The notes under the pieces were generated by a model. The model saw only the letters and a program-made list of their open reading frames with translations. It had not been told where the DNA came from and searched no databases. This document shows, in pieces, positions 8,091 to 16,933 of a DNA stretch of 32,582 nt. The number at the start of each line of letters is the position of its first letter. The stretch's first letter is position 1. Source of the stretch: Candidatus Methanovirga procula (lineage in GTDB: Archaea > Methanobacteriota > Methanobacteria > Methanobacteriales > Methanobacteriaceae). The translations under genes were made by a program, and so were the position numbers. The DNA is taken from positions 1 to 32,582 of the forward strand of contig JAITGU010000065.1 of assembly GCA_031280375.1 (NCBI GenBank). The letters are read 5' to 3'.

Positions 8091-8916
8091 AAAAGATTTT
8101 GTCACAAAGGGTCTTAAAAGAACCAAAATTGATGAATATTTAGAAAGTAAGCTTGAAAGAGCTGGTTATGGTGGAATGAATGTTCAAGTTAATCCTCTCG
8201 GTACAATAATTGTTATTTATGCTGAAAGACCAGGTATGGTAATAGGAAGAGGTGGAAAAACAGTTCGTTCTATTACTCAAACTTTAAAAAATAATTTTAG
8301 TCTTGATAATCCTCAAGTTGAAGTTAAAGAAGTTGATGTTCCAGAACTTAATCCTAAAATTATGGCTCATAAGATTGCGTCTATGCTACAAAGAGGAATG
8401 CATTTTAGAAGAGTTGCTTATTCAACGATACGTAAAATAATGGGTGCTGGAGCACAAGGTGTAGAAGTCACTGTTTCTGGTAAAATAAGGGGTTCAAGAT
8501 CAGCCACTGCTAAGTTCATCGATGGATACATAAAAAAATGTGGTGAACCATCAATTAGATTAGTTAAGGAAGGTTTTGCAACTGTTCAGTTAAAACCTGG
8601 TGTTTTAGGGATATTTGTTAGAATTATGCCTCCAGATGCAGATTTACCTGATAAAGTTGATATCTTAGCTCCAAGAATTGAAGAAACTCAAGAAGTTGAT
8701 GAAGGTTTAGGTGTATCTTCACAATCTTTGAAAACTAAAGGACTTGAAAATTTAGAAGATCTTGATGATGAAGACTTTGAGGATATCGAAGAAGTAGAGG
8801 AACTTGTAGATTTAGATGATTCTAATAATATAATCTCTGATGATGAAGAATTTGAGGATATCGAAGAAGTTGATGTTGAAGAAATTAAAAAAGAGGTTGA
8901 AGAGATTATTGATTGA
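8083..8916 (+). CDS. rps3: 30S ribosomal protein S3 (uS3) with long acidic tail
   Basis: The 277-aa uS3 lies at the mRNA entry site. The KH-type domain is plain: [11 protein letters not shown] with the IGRGG loop at residues 54-58, followed by the S3 C domain ([25 protein letters not shown]). After about residue 205 comes a tail of about 70 residues rich in Asp and Glu, including a 25-codon-period duplication (see 8764-8870). Acidic S3 tails occur in several archaea, but the duplicated DNA shows this one is still growing or recently grew. The start overlaps rpl22 by 8 bp with GGAGGAACAGG as SD. Confidence 0.96.
   Translation: MIEKDFVTKGLKRTKIDEYLESKLERAGYGGMNVQVNPLGTIIVIYAERPGMVIGRGGKTVRSITQTLKNNFSLDNPQVEVKEVDVPELNPKIMAHKIASMLQRGMHFRRVAYSTIRKIMGAGAQGVEVTVSGKIRGSRSATAKFIDGYIKKCGEPSIRLVKEGFATVQLKPGVLGIFVRIMPPDADLPDKVDILAPRIEETQEVDEGLGVSSQSLKTKGLENLEDLDDEDFEDIEEVEELVDLDDSNNIISDDEEFEDIEEVDVEEIKKEVEEIID
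8764..8870 (+). repeat. In-frame direct repeat in the S3 acidic tail
   Basis: A 32-nt unit at 8764-8795 recurs at 8839-8870 with one mismatch, giving [11 protein letters not shown] and [11 protein letters not shown]. The spacing of 75 bp is exactly 25 codons, so the repeat lengthens the tail without breaking the frame. Confidence 0.85.
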
Positions 8917-8932
8917 TTAAGAGGTATTTAAA

Positions 8933-9139
8933 ATGGCGATTTTACGAAGTAAGGATGTTTGGGAAATGGACATTGAAGATATTCAAGAAAAATTAGATGA
9001 ACTTAAGAAAGAATTAGCCAAGAATATCTCAAAAAGTTCTGCAGCTGGAGTTAATGAAAATCCTGGTAAAATAAGAGAGTTAAAAAGAACTATTGCTCGT
9101 GTTATTACAATAATGACTCAAAAACAGAAGGAGAGGTAA
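8933..9139 (+). CDS. rpl29: 50S ribosomal protein L29 (uL29)
   Basis: A 68-aa two-helix protein bordering the tunnel exit next to uL23. ILRSKDVWEMDIEDIQEKLDELKKEL matches archaeal uL29 in short blocks (LRSKDVWEM, EKLDELKKEL), and the second helix has NPGKIRELKRTIARV. SD AAGAGGT lies 8 nt before ATG 8933. Its stop TAA abuts the ATG of the aIF1 gene. Confidence 0.95.
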   Translation: MAILRSKDVWEMDIEDIQEKLDELKKELAKNISKSSAAGVNENPGKIRELKRTIARVITIMTQKQKER

Positions 9140-9475
9140 ATGAAAATTTGTGATGTTTGTGGTCTTCCAGAAGAGCTTTGCGTTTGCCAAGAAATTGCAA
9201 GAGAAGTTCAAACTGTTAAGGTATATACTGTAAGAAGACGATTTGGAAAGCTTATGACTATTGTAGAAGGTATTGATGAACATGATATTGATATAAAAGA
9301 CCTTACTAAGGAACTTAAAGCTCGTTGTGCGTGCGGTGGAACAGCCAAAAAAGGTCAAATTGAGCTCCAAGGAGATCATAAAAACAAAGTTAAAAGTGTT
9401 TTATCAGATATGGGATTTTCTTCTGATACAATTGAGATTAAAGAAAATAAAAGGTCCAATAAAAGAAAGAAATGA
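9140..9475 (+). CDS. yciH: Translation initiation factor aIF1 (SUI1/YciH family)
   Basis: The 111-aa product is archaeal IF1 of the SUI1 fold, which binds the 30S P-site region and checks start-codon selection. An N-terminal zinc knuckle is visible at C4, C7, C13 and C15 ([14 protein letters not shown]). The SUI1 core follows: [14 protein letters not shown], then [23 protein letters not shown] with the family-typical CGGT. The ATG directly follows the rpl29 stop and uses GGAGAGGTA at the end of rpl29 as SD. Presence at this place in the ribosomal operon is the methanobacterial arrangement. It ends this transcription block; 480 bp of non-coding DNA follows. Confidence 0.95.
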   Translation: MKICDVCGLPEELCVCQEIAREVQTVKVYTVRRRFGKLMTIVEGIDEHDIDIKDLTKELKARCACGGTAKKGQIELQGDHKNKVKSVLSDMGFSSDTIEIKENKRSNKRKK

Positions 9476-9955
9476 TTATCCTATTGTCATTATACAGTAA
9501 TAAGCTAAAAATTATTCTAAAAATTATTCTTAATAATTTATTAGTTTATATTCCAATTGTTATATTCACTAATTTATATTAAATAACCTATATGTCAGAA
9601 TAATTATATATTTACAATAAATAATAATTAATGTATATGTGTTTAATCAGTATTTAATTATTATAATTGTATGGTTTATAGTGTTTGCATGGTTATTAAT
9701 GTATTTTCCATTAATCTTCGTATGATTTTAGAATTATGAGACTTTGTGGATTAAAAATTAACTATTGTGGATATAAAAATTAAATTTATAAAATAGATTA
9801 ATATTCAATGTTTACTTGAAATATTTAGTGTGAGTATTAGTACTATAAGTGCTTAGCAGTAATTTATCTATAATGTTTAGATATTTATGAAAATATTTTT
9901 TTATAAGATAGTATGATAAGATACTGCTTGATTATAAACTTAAAATGCTGATATT
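9476..9955. other. 480-bp non-coding gap before rnp1
   Basis: No ORF, tRNA or stable hairpin is seen. The gap is about 80 percent A+T by eye and splits a gene series that is compact in related methanogens. A TATA-like TTATAAAC at 9932-9939 lies 17-24 bp before the rnp1 ATG, and GTATGATAAG at 9911-9920 is an alternative, so rnp1-rps17 and onward probably have their own promoter here. Confidence 0.4.
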
Positions 9956-10291
9956 ATGATAACTTCAAAAAATGTATTTCGTCATGAATTAATTGGATTA
10001 TATCTTGAAGTTGTAGATAGTTCTAATAAATCCTTAGTTGGGTTATGTGGAAATGTTGTAGATGAGACAAAAAAGACTTTATCTATTGATGTTAGTTGTC
10101 ACAATGAGTTGAATAGGAATAATTTAGATCAAAACTGTTCAGTTTCAAATAATCAAAAAATGATTCCTAAGATGAATTCAACTTTTCATTTTAAAATTCC
10201 AAATGGTAAATGGGTTGAGATTGAAGGAAAAATTTTGGTCAGCTCTCCAGAGGATAGAATTAAAAAAAAATTTAAAAAATATAGCTGGTGA
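9956..10291 (+). CDS. rnp1: Ribonuclease P protein component 1 (Rpp29/Pop4)
   Basis: This 111-aa protein is the archaeal Rpp29 subunit of RNase P, which pairs with Rpp21 and supports 5'-end maturation of t[18 protein letters not shown] (1-15), [14 protein letters not shown] (29-42), the Sm-like strand [16 protein letters not shown] and the end [12 protein letters not shown] match the family. Residues 48-68 are an Asn-rich insert ([12 protein letters not shown]...NNQK) in a loop that is short in relatives. There is no SD, so a leaderless or very short-leader message is likely. The 3' end holds the GGTGAT SD of rps17. Confidence 0.93.
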   Translation: MITSKNVFRHELIGLYLEVVDSSNKSLVGLCGNVVDETKKTLSIDVSCHNELNRNNLDQNCSVSNNQKMIPKMNSTFHFKIPNGKWVEIEGKILVSSPEDRIKKKFKKYSW

Positions 10292-10295
10292 TAAA

Positions 10296-10622
10296 GTGAT
10301 TGGATTAGATGTTCCAGAACCAGAAAATAGATGTAATGATCCTAACTGTCCATTTCATGGGTCTTTATCTGTTAGAGGACAAATTCTTGAAGGTATTGTC
10401 ACTAATAATAAAGCAGATAGGACAATTACTATAGAAAGAAGTTACTATAAATTTATTCAAAAATATGAAAGATATGAAAAAAGAAAATCTAAGATTAGTG
10501 TTCATAAACCTGATTGTTTTAATGTTAATATTGGAGATTCTGTGAAAGTTGCGGAATGCAGACCTTTAAGCAAAACAAAACATTTTGTTTTAGTGGAAGT
10601 ATTAAAGGAGTTGAATAAATGA
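10296..10622 (+). CDS. rps17: 30S ribosomal protein S17 (uS17)
   Basis: The frame is open from 10203, but the first 31 codons only read rnp1 out of frame. GTG at 10296 with GGTGAT 4-5 nt upstream gives the family N-terminus (V/M)[21 protein letters not shown] in short blocks: [17 protein letters not shown]. The product is then 108 aa, normal for archaeal uS17, an OB-fold protein that organises 16S rRNA. C13, C18 and H21 are typical of archaeal members. [20 protein letters not shown] and [19 protein letters not shown] confirm the call. The stop overlaps the ATG of rpl14 (ATGA). Confidence 0.95.
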   Translation: MIGLDVPEPENRCNDPNCPFHGSLSVRGQILEGIVTNNKADRTITIERSYYKFIQKYERYEKRKSKISVHKPDCFNVNIGDSVKVAECRPLSKTKHFVLVEVLKELNK

Positions 10623-11017
10623 AGCCAATCAAATCAACTGTCTCAAAATCTCTGCCTATTGGAGCTAATCTTCAATGTGTTGATAATACTGGAGCTCGCG
10701 AGATCGAAATAATCGCAGTAAAAGGTTATAAAGGAGTTCGTAGACGTCTGGCTTCAGCAGGTGTTGGAGATTTAATTGTTGCTTCTGTTAAAAAAGGAAC
10801 AGCAGATATGAGGCGTGAAATAGTTAATGCTGTTGTTGTAAGACAGAAAAAAGAGTATAGACGTGTTGATGGTTTAAGAGTAAAATTTGAAGACAATGCT
10901 GCTGTTATTATAACTCCAGAAGGAGTTCTTAAAGGGTCTGAAATAAGAGGTCCAGTAGCTAAAGAAGCTGCTGATAGATGGCCGAGTGTTGGTAGTGTTG
11001 CAAGTATTTTAGTTTAA
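10619..11017 (+). CDS. rpl14: 50S ribosomal protein L14 (uL14)
   Basis: The 132-aa uL14 forms an intersubunit bridge and contacts the translational GTPase site. [17 protein letters not shown], the long basic loop [27 protein letters not shown] and the end [12 protein letters not shown] are characteristic. It overlaps rps17 by 4 bp, so the two are coupled; GGAG at 10608-10611 region serves as SD inside rps17. Confidence 0.96.
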   Translation: MKPIKSTVSKSLPIGANLQCVDNTGAREIEIIAVKGYKGVRRRLASAGVGDLIVASVKKGTADMRREIVNAVVVRQKKEYRRVDGLRVKFEDNAAVIITPEGVLKGSEIRGPVAKEAADRWPSVGSVASILV

Positions 11018-11026
11018 GGTGATTCA

Positions 11027-11380
11027 ATGTCAAAACAACCGAGAAAACAAAGAAAAGCTCTTTATAATGCACCATTACACATTCGAAGAAAAAAAATGGG
11101 CGTTAATTTAAGTAAAGAGTTACAGGAAGATTATAATAGAAGATCTTTCCCTATTAAATCTGGAGACAAAGTCCAAGTAGTTCGTGGAGACTTTAGAGAT
11201 ATTGAAGGGAAAATTGAAAGAGTAGATTATAAAAACTATAGAGTTTTCATTGATAGTGTTAACAAGGTTAAATCAGATGGTACTTCTGTTCTTTTACCAG
11301 TGCATCCTTCAAATCTCATGATCATTGATGCTGATATGAATGACGATTTCAGAAATAAAATTATAGATAGGAAAGGGTAA
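11027..11380 (+). CDS. rpl24: 50S ribosomal protein L24 (uL24)
   Basis: The 117-aa archaeal uL24 (L26e type) is an assembly initiator near the tunnel exit. The N-terminus [17 protein letters not shown] followed by [20 protein letters not shown] is typical, and the KOW motif is visible at [28 protein letters not shown] is 4-5 nt before ATG 11027. Only one base separates it from rps4e. Confidence 0.96.
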   Translation: MSKQPRKQRKALYNAPLHIRRKKMGVNLSKELQEDYNRRSFPIKSGDKVQVVRGDFRDIEGKIERVDYKNYRVFIDSVNKVKSDGTSVLLPVHPSNLMIIDADMNDDFRNKIIDRKG

Positions 11381-11381
11381 T

Positions 11382-12110
11382 ATGGCTAATATGGGATCAA
11401 GAAGACATTTAAAAAGATTTAAAGCACCAAAAAACTGGAATATTCATCCAAAAGAGAAGAAATGGACTGTTAAACCATCTCCTGGTTCTCATTCTATTGA
11501 AAATTCGTTATCTTTATTAATTGTTGTAAGAGATTTATTAAAGTTAGCAGATAATGCAAGAGAAGCTAAAAGAATTATTAATACTGGTAATATTTTAGTT
11601 GATGGGAGAATTATTAAAAATTATAAGTTTCCTGTTGGTTTTATGGATGTAATTCAAATTCCAAAAACTGAAGAAGTTTTTAGGGTTCTTCCTGATTTAA
11701 AAGGTAGGCTAACTCTTCATCCTATTACTGCTGAAAATGCTAATTTTAAGTTATGTAAAGTCTCTGATAAAACCATATTAAAAAGAGGTTTGACTCAACT
11801 TAATTTACATGATGGTAGAAATATAACTTCTGATGAAAGTGTTGGTGTTGGAGATGTTATTAAATTACAAATTCCTAATCAAAAAATCTTAGAAGTTTTC
11901 AACTTTCAAGAAGATGCGATTGTTTTAGTGACTGATGGTAAGCATACTGGAGAAATAGCTTTTATTAAAGAGATTATAATTAATAAATCTTCTAATAAAA
12001 ATACTGCTTTGGTTGAAAATGAAATAAAAAAAGAATTTTTAACTTTAAAAGAGTATGCATTTGTTATAGGTAAGGATCATCCTGAAATTTTACTTCCTGG
12101 AGGTAATTAG
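11382..12110 (+). CDS. rps4e: 30S ribosomal protein S4e (eS4)
   Basis: eS4 is found in archaea and eukaryotes only. The 242-aa chain starts [18 protein letters not shown], has an S4-type RNA-binding domain ([18 protein letters not shown]) and a C-terminal KOW-like domain ([17 protein letters not shown]). [15 protein letters not shown] lies between them. It starts 1 bp after rpl24 with GGAAAGGGTAAT as SD and abuts rpl5 directly, so all three are translationally linked. Confidence 0.96.
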   Translation: MANMGSRRHLKRFKAPKNWNIHPKEKKWTVKPSPGSHSIENSLSLLIVVRDLLKLADNAREAKRIINTGNILVDGRIIKNYKFPVGFMDVIQIPKTEEVFRVLPDLKGRLTLHPITAENANFKLCKVSDKTILKRGLTQLNLHDGRNITSDESVGVGDVIKLQIPNQKILEVFNFQEDAIVLVTDGKHTGEIAFIKEIIINKSSNKNTALVENEIKKEFLTLKEYAFVIGKDHPEILLPGGN

Positions 12111-12617
12111 ATGAACCCTATGGAAAATGTTATTATATCTAAAACTACTTTAAATATTGGGGTAGGCGAATCTGGGGAAAGGTTATCAAGAGCAATTAAC
12201 TTGTTAGAGTCTTTAACTGGACAAAAACCAGTTAGAACTTTTTCTAAAGTTACTAATCCAGAGTTTGGTATTAGAAAACGTCAACCAATAGCATGTAAAG
12301 TGACCCTTCGAGGGAAAAAAGCGAATGATGCTATTAAATTGGTTTTAGATGGCATTGGGAATAATATAAAAAGATCACAATTTGATGATCAAGGAAATCT
12401 TTCTTTTGGAATTGCTGAACACATTGATATGCCAGGAATTAAATATGATCCAGATATAGGAATTTTTGGAATTAATGTTAATATTTCTTTTGAAAAACCA
12501 GGATATAGGGTTAAACGTAGGAAAATACAAAAAAGTAAGATTCCTGCAAGGCATACGGTTAAAAAAGGTCAAACCATTAAATATATGGAAGATAACTTTA
12601 ATGTTAATATTGAGTAA
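12111..12617 (+). CDS. rpl5: 50S ribosomal protein L5 (uL5)
   Basis: The 168-aa archaeal uL5 (L11e type) binds 5S rRNA in the central protuberance. [36 protein letters not shown] and [21 protein letters not shown] are diagnostic. ATG 12111 is adjacent to the rps4e stop (GGAGGTAATTAG provides the SD). A downstream ATG (ENVIISK begins after it) is possible but less well placed. A 167-bp gap with tandem repeats separates it from rps14. Confidence 0.95.
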   Translation: MNPMENVIISKTTLNIGVGESGERLSRAINLLESLTGQKPVRTFSKVTNPEFGIRKRQPIACKVTLRGKKANDAIKLVLDGIGNNIKRSQFDDQGNLSFGIAEHIDMPGIKYDPDIGIFGINVNISFEKPGYRVKRRKIQKSKIPARHTVKKGQTIKYMEDNFNVNIE

Positions 12618-12670
12618 TATTTAATAGTTAAATTATATTTATAATTGTTTAATAATATTATAATAACCAA

Positions 12671-12730
12671 TAAATGATTATTAAATTGTATAAATGATTG
12701 TTAATTTCATAAATGATTATTAATTGAATA
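12671..12730 (+). repeat. Three 20-bp tandem repeats upstream of rps14
   Basis: TAAATGATTATTAAATTGTA (12671-12690), TAAATGATTGTTAATTTCAT (12691-12710) and a third copy AAATGATTATTAATTGAATA (12711-12730) are in register at 20-21 bp. They lie between rpl5 and rps14, in one of the few non-coding gaps inside this part of the cluster. Two helical turns per repeat would suit a DNA-binding protein, but that is only a possibility. Confidence 0.7.
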
Positions 12731-12784
12731 ATTAAGAGGATATATTATAGTTAATTGATTGTAATGTATTCAAAAGGTGATATT

Positions 12785-12928
12785 TTGCCAAGAAAATATG
12801 GAAAAGCATCAAGAAAATGTAGTAGATGTGGGGATCACTCTGCAATGATAAGAAGATATAATCTTATGTTATGTCGGCAATGTTTTAGAGAACTTGCCCC
12901 AAAAATAGGATTTAAAAAATATAATTGA
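12785..12928 (+). CDS. rps14: 30S ribosomal protein S14 type Z (uS14)
   Basis: A 47-aa zinc-binding uS14 is encoded from TTG at 12785 to TGA at 12926-12928. The sequence reads [20 protein letters not shown], then [16 protein letters not shown] and ends GFKKYN. Four cysteines (12, 15, 30, 33) form the CxxC-CxxC zinc site. GGTGAT at 12776-12781 is the SD. Length and position between L5 and S8 are exactly those expected in archaea. The protein is part of the small-subunit head. Confidence 0.96.
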   Translation: MPRKYGKASRKCSRCGDHSAMIRRYNLMLCRQCFRELAPKIGFKKYN

Positions 12929-12937
12929 GGTGTATCT

Positions 12938-13330
12938 ATGACGCTTATGGATCCACTCGCCAATGCTCTTACCAATATCAGGAACAATGAATTACAGGTA
13001 AATAGTTCATGTACTATTGCTCCTGCTTCTAAACTTATTGGTCAAGTTTTAACCACGATGAAAGATGAAAATTATATTGGTGAGTTTGAATATATAGATG
13101 ATGGAAAGGCAGGAAAGTTCTTAGTTGAATTAGAAGGTAATATTAACCAATGTGGTGTTATTAAGCCTCGCCATTCTGTTAAGAAAGATGAATTTGAAAA
13201 ATTTGAAAAAAGATTTTTACCAGCGAAAAATTTTGGTGTATTGATTGTTACCACTCCTAAAGGGATAATGACTCATTCAAAAGCGAAAAAGATAGGGATT
13301 GGTGGTAGATTGCTTGTTTACATGTATTAA
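12938..13330 (+). CDS. rps8: 30S ribosomal protein S8 (uS8)
   Basis: The 130-aa archaeal uS8 (S15a type) binds helix 21 of 16S r[18 protein letters not shown], the variable middle, and the highly conserved end ([18 protein letters not shown] without its first residue: [29 protein letters not shown]) are clear. SD GAGGTGT precedes ATG 12938; the family also starts MTLMDP. Confidence 0.96.
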   Translation: MTLMDPLANALTNIRNNELQVNSSCTIAPASKLIGQVLTTMKDENYIGEFEYIDDGKAGKFLVELEGNINQCGVIKPRHSVKKDEFEKFEKRFLPAKNFGVLIVTTPKGIMTHSKAKKIGIGGRLLVYMY

Positions 13331-13339
13331 GGTGATAAA

Positions 13340-13876
13340 ATGGTATTAGCCGCAATTATTGAAGAACAAATTTCAATTCCTGATGGTATTGAAGTTAATA
13401 TAGAAAATACCAACATAATTATCAAGGGACCTAAAGGAGAAGTATCAAGAAAGTTTATTTATCCTAATGTCTCCATTGAAAAAAATGAAGATAGCTTATT
13501 TTTATCGACTCGATTTCCTAAAAAAGCAGATAAATCTATGATAGGTACAACTAAAGCACATTTATTAAATATGATAATTGGTGTAACTGAGGGATTTACA
13601 TACAATATGAAGATTGTTTTTGCTCATTTCCCTATGACTGTTAAGGTTGGAAATGATAAAGTTACTATTGAGAACTTCATCGGTGAAAGACACCCAAGAG
13701 TTGCTAAAATTGTCGGTTCTGCAAAAGTTGATGTTAAAGGAGATGAAGTGTTAGTTTTTGGCATCAACAAGGAGGATGTTGGTCAAACTATGGCTAATTT
13801 AGAACAAGCCACTAAAATTAAAGGAAAAGACCCTCGTGTTTTCCAAGATGGTATATATCTTGTAAGTAAAAATTAG
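13340..13876 (+). CDS. rpl6: 50S ribosomal protein L6 (uL6)
   Basis: The 178-aa archaeal uL6 (L9e type) has two similar alpha-beta domains and sits near the sarcin-ricin loop. IPDGIEVNIENTNIIIKGPKGEVSR in blocks (IPDGIEV, IIKGPKGEVSRKF), GVTEGFTYNMKIVFAHFP and VTIENFIGERHPRVAKIVG are signature segments. SD AAGGTGAT, 9 bp after rps8. Confidence 0.96.
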   Translation: MVLAAIIEEQISIPDGIEVNIENTNIIIKGPKGEVSRKFIYPNVSIEKNEDSLFLSTRFPKKADKSMIGTTKAHLLNMIIGVTEGFTYNMKIVFAHFPMTVKVGNDKVTIENFIGERHPRVAKIVGSAKVDVKGDEVLVFGINKEDVGQTMANLEQATKIKGKDPRVFQDGIYLVSKN

Positions 13877-13887
13877 GTGATGACACT

Positions 13888-14289
13888 ATGAATAAAAAAT
13901 TTAAAAGGCAAGAATATGCAAGATATAAAAAATTAGGTGTAAAATGGAGAAAACCAAGAGGGAAATCCAGTAAGATGAGAAGATACGAAGCTGGAAAGCC
14001 TGCAATGCCTTCTATTGGATATGGTTCTAATAGACTAACAAGAAATCTTCACCCATCTGGTTTTAAGGATGTGCTTGTTCATAATCTCAATGATTTAGAA
14101 AAATTGGATCCAATCACTGAAGCAGCAAGAGTTTCAGCTTCAGTTGGCAATAAAAAGAAATTTTCAATTGTCGAAAAAGCGAAAGAATTAGGTATTAAGG
14201 TATTGAATGGAAAGGCATTACCTAATAATCCTAAATCTGGAGTTTTAGAATCTTCTCAAGGATCTGATGTTGAGTATGAAGAAGACTAA
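13888..14289 (+). CDS. rpl32e: 50S ribosomal protein L32e (eL32)
   Basis: An archaeal/eukaryotic-only protein of the large-subunit surface, 133 aa. FKRQEYARYKKLGVKWRKPRGKSSKMRRYE in blocks (KKLGVKWRKPRG, SSKMRRYEAGKPAMPSIGYG) and LTRNLHPSGFKDVLVHN are typical. The last 10 residues are acidic (SDVEYEED). SD AGGTGATGA precedes ATG 13888. A 450-bp non-coding gap follows, where relatives go straight to L19e. Confidence 0.95.
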   Translation: MNKKFKRQEYARYKKLGVKWRKPRGKSSKMRRYEAGKPAMPSIGYGSNRLTRNLHPSGFKDVLVHNLNDLEKLDPITEAARVSASVGNKKKFSIVEKAKELGIKVLNGKALPNNPKSGVLESSQGSDVEYEED

Positions 14290-14741
14290 TAATTATATGA
14301 TTTGAATTATTATTGAAATTATATAGAGTTTATAAGCTTTATAGAATTTATAATATTATATAGAATTTATAAAAAATCTTACAAGGTTTATAAAAAAATT
14401 TTAATATTTTAGTTTAAGAATTTTAAAATCTATTCAAAGATGAACTATTAAAAGTATGAACTATTGAATTTTGTATATGCTTGACTATATGGTAAGAACA
14501 TGAAATATTTGTTGAATAGTTAAGTTTTATTTTTTTTATAGTTTATTTTATTTATCTATGGAATTGGTTTGTAATTGAATATATTAAATAATCACACATT
14601 ATATGGAATATTAATTTATTTTAATAGTCTATGTTTATTTTATAGTCAAATGAGATTATCATGATTATATATGTGTATTGTATAGGTGTGAATGATTGTT
14701 AATATATGGGTAATAATTTATATTTAATTGGAGTGATTTTT
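14290..14741. other. 452-bp gap with TATAGAATTTATAA-like repeats
   Basis: No gene is supported. Four imperfect units resembling TATAGAATTTATAA lie at about 14321-14335, 14339-14353, 14357-14372 and 14380-14393, then a T-rich stretch. Near the end, a TATA-like TTATATAT at 14664-14671 would give a transcript starting near 14695 and a leader of about 45 nt carrying GGAGTGAT (14730-14737) for rpl19e. Confidence 0.45.
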
Positions 14742-15188
14742 GTGAATCTCACAACTCAAAAAAGGTTAGCTGCAAGTATACTTAAGGTTGGGATTAATAG
14801 AGTCTGGATTAATCCAGAAAAAATCGAATTGGTATCTGGTGCTATGACTCGAGAAGATGTTAAGAAATTAATACTTTCAGATGTTATAAAAGCTAAACCT
14901 AAAAAGGGAATTAGTAGTTACAGATCTAAAAAATTGGCTGTTCAGAAGCAAAAGGGTCGAAGAAAAGGGAGAGGTAGTATTAAAGGGGCAAAAAATGCTC
15001 GTAATCCCAAAAAGAAAGCGTGGATGACAACTATCAGATCTTTAAGAAGAGATCTTAAATCTATGCGAGAATCTGAAGAAATTGATTCTACCACTTATCG
15101 TAAATTGTATAAAATGGCTAAAGGTGGTGCCTTTAGAAGTAAGTCTTACATGAAGACTTATGCTAAAGATCATGATTTGACTAAATAG
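14742..15188 (+). CDS. rpl19e: 50S ribosomal protein L19e (eL19)
   Basis: The frame is open from ATG 14706, but GTG 14742 is chosen: GGAGTGAT ends 4-5 nt before it and the family N-terminus NLTTQKRLAASIL begins there. The product is 148 aa, normal for archaea. GINRVWINPEKIELVSGAMTRED in blocks (GINRVWINP, GAMTREDVKKLI), KQKGRRKGRGSIKGAKNAR and TYRKLYKMAKGGAFRSK match eL19, which reaches toward the small subunit. Confidence 0.95.
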   Translation: MNLTTQKRLAASILKVGINRVWINPEKIELVSGAMTREDVKKLILSDVIKAKPKKGISSYRSKKLAVQKQKGRRKGRGSIKGAKNARNPKKKAWMTTIRSLRRDLKSMRESEEIDSTTYRKLYKMAKGGAFRSKSYMKTYAKDHDLTK

Positions 15189-15199
15189 GAGGAATTTAT

Positions 15200-15778
15200 T
15201 TGGCACATGGATCAAGGTATAAAGTACCATTTAGAAGAAGAAGAGAAGGGAAAACTGATTATGGTACAAGAATAAAATTAATAGATTTAGGTAAGCACAG
15301 GTTAGTAGTTAGAATTTCCAATGTTAATGTGATTGTACAGATAATAACTGTTGGAGAAAATGGGGATAAAACTATCGTATCCGCACATTCTAAAGAGTTA
15401 CAACGGTCAGGATGGCTTGGAGGAGCTAAAAATACAAGTGCTGCTTATTTAACTGCATATATTTGTGGTAAAAAAGCACTAAAAATGAATGTTAATGAAG
15501 CTGTATTGGATATAGGTTTAAAAAGAGCAGTTAAAAGTTCAAGAGTTTTTGCAGCACTTAAAGGAGCTGTTGATGCAGGATTGAATGTTCCTCACGGTGA
15601 ACTTATTTTGCCCGATGAAGATAGAATCTCTGGAAAGCACATTTCTGATTATGCTGAAAGTTTAAGTGGTGATGATTTAAAAAAGAAGTTCTCAAAATAC
15701 TTAGAAAGAGGATTAAAACCTGTTGATTTGCCTAAACATTTTGATGAAATTAAAAATAAAATCGATGAAGATTTTTAG
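15200..15778 (+). CDS. rpl18: 50S ribosomal protein L18 (uL18)
   Basis: The 192-aa archaeal uL18 (L5e type) binds 5S rRNA with uL5. The start is TTG 15200 with TAGGAGGAAT upstream. AHGSRYKVPFRRRREGKTDY, KHRLVVRISNVNVIVQI, GWLGGAKNTSAAYLTAYICG and AALKGAVDAGLNVPHGE are conserved. The C-terminal third carries the archaeal helix FSKYLERGLKPVDLPKHFDE. Confidence 0.96.
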   Translation: MAHGSRYKVPFRRRREGKTDYGTRIKLIDLGKHRLVVRISNVNVIVQIITVGENGDKTIVSAHSKELQRSGWLGGAKNTSAAYLTAYICGKKALKMNVNEAVLDIGLKRAVKSSRVFAALKGAVDAGLNVPHGELILPDEDRISGKHISDYAESLSGDDLKKKFSKYLERGLKPVDLPKHFDEIKNKIDEDF

Positions 15779-15793
15779 TTATGAGGTTATATT

Positions 15794-16435
15794 ATGAGTT
15801 TTAATATGGAAGATTGGGAACCTAAAACAAAACTTGGAAACATGGTTAAGGAAGGAACCATAACAGATATTGATGAAATTTTTGAAAAAGGTTTACCAAT
15901 AATGGAGTTAGGAATTATTGATGCATTACTTCCAGATTTAGAAGAAGAAGTTATGGATGTTAATCTTGTTCAAAGAATGCATAAATCTGGAAGAAAAGTT
16001 AATTTTAGGGTAATTGTTGCAGTTGGTAATAAAGATGGATATGTTGGGTTAGGTCAAGGCAAAGCTAAAGAAGTGGGTCCAGCTATTCGTAAGGCTGTTG
16101 ATAATGCAAAATATAATATTATTAAAGTCAAAAGAGGTTGTGGTGATTGGGGTTGTGTATGTGGTAAACATCATACAGTTCCTTTTAAAGTTAATGGTAA
16201 GACTGGTAGTGTGAAAGTTACTTTAATTCCTGCTCCAGCTGGTGTAGGCCTTGCTATAGGTAATGTTGGTAAAACCATTATGAAGCTTGCTGGATTCCAT
16301 GATTTATGGTCTCAAACAAGTGGTCAAACTCAAACAACTGTAAATTTTGCTAATGCTACCTTTGAAGCATTGAAAAATTTAAGCAAATTTAAATCAACTG
16401 AAAAAACAGTTAGGGATGCGGCTGCATTTTCATAG
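15794..16435 (+). CDS. rps5: 30S ribosomal protein S5 (uS5)
   Basis: The 213-aa archaeal uS5 (S2e type) works in decoding fidelity at the mRNA entry. [20 protein letters not shown] and [20 protein letters not shown] form the double-stranded-RNA-binding-like domain. The archaeal insert [19 protein letters not shown] (about residues 114-133) has the expected Cys/His residues. [15 protein letters not shown] follows. SD GAGGTTAT, 15 bp after rpl18. Confidence 0.96.
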   Translation: MSFNMEDWEPKTKLGNMVKEGTITDIDEIFEKGLPIMELGIIDALLPDLEEEVMDVNLVQRMHKSGRKVNFRVIVAVGNKDGYVGLGQGKAKEVGPAIRKAVDNAKYNIIKVKRGCGDWGCVCGKHHTVPFKVNGKTGSVKVTLIPAPAGVGLAIGNVGKTIMKLAGFHDLWSQTSGQTQTTVNFANATFEALKNLSKFKSTEKTVRDAAAFS

Positions 16436-16450
16436 AGGAGATGATTTAAA

Positions 16451-16909
16451 ATGTTTTTTGTTGTTAGAGTTAGAGGAACTACTGGTGTAAAGAAAGATAT
16501 TGCTAATACTTTAAATATGTTACATCTTAATAGAATAAATCATGGAATATTGGTTCAAGATAATCCAAGTTATAAAGGAATGCTTCAAAAAGCAAAAGAT
16601 TATATTACTTGGGGCGAAATTGACTCTAAAATGTTAGTTGATGTAATATCTAAAAGAGGTAAATTAGCTGGCAATGTGTCCATTAGTGAAGAATATCTTA
16701 AAGAAAATACCAATTATTCATCTATTGAAGAATTAGTGAATGCTTTGTTAAATGCCGAAATTAAAGTTGAAGATATTGATATGAAGCCAGTTTTTAGATT
16801 ACATCCTCCAAGAAAGGGGTACGAAGGAATTAGACAATCTTTTAATGAAGGAGGCTCTTTAGGATTTAGAGGAGATTCTATCAATATTCTTTTAAAGAAG
16901 ATGATTTGA
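16451..16909 (+). CDS. rpl30: 50S ribosomal protein L30 (uL30)
   Basis: The 152-aa archaeal uL30 (L7e type) begins [20 protein letters not shown] and contains [32 protein letters not shown] and the end [21 protein letters not shown], all signature parts of the long archaeal form. SD GAGGAGATGAT precedes ATG 16451. Its stop codon lies inside a 13-bp tandem duplication. Confidence 0.96.
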   Translation: MFFVVRVRGTTGVKKDIANTLNMLHLNRINHGILVQDNPSYKGMLQKAKDYITWGEIDSKMLVDVISKRGKLAGNVSISEEYLKENTNYSSIEELVNALLNAEIKVEDIDMKPVFRLHPPRKGYEGIRQSFNEGGSLGFRGDSINILLKKMI

Positions 16910-16933
16910 TGAAATGGTTTGATGAAATGGTTT
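16908..16933 (+). repeat. 13-bp tandem duplication across the rpl30 stop
   Basis: GATGAAATGGTTT occurs at 16908-16920 and 16921-16933, beginning inside the TGA of rpl30 (16907-16909). A partial third copy (GATG) leads into the GGTGAG SD of rpl15. The repeats create extra ATG codons upstream of the true rpl15 start. Confidence 0.85.

Noticed and set aside
10203-10295. Extended N-terminus of rps17 from ATG 10203
   Set aside because: These codons read rnp1 out of frame; the SD GGTGAT and family alignment favour GTG 10296.
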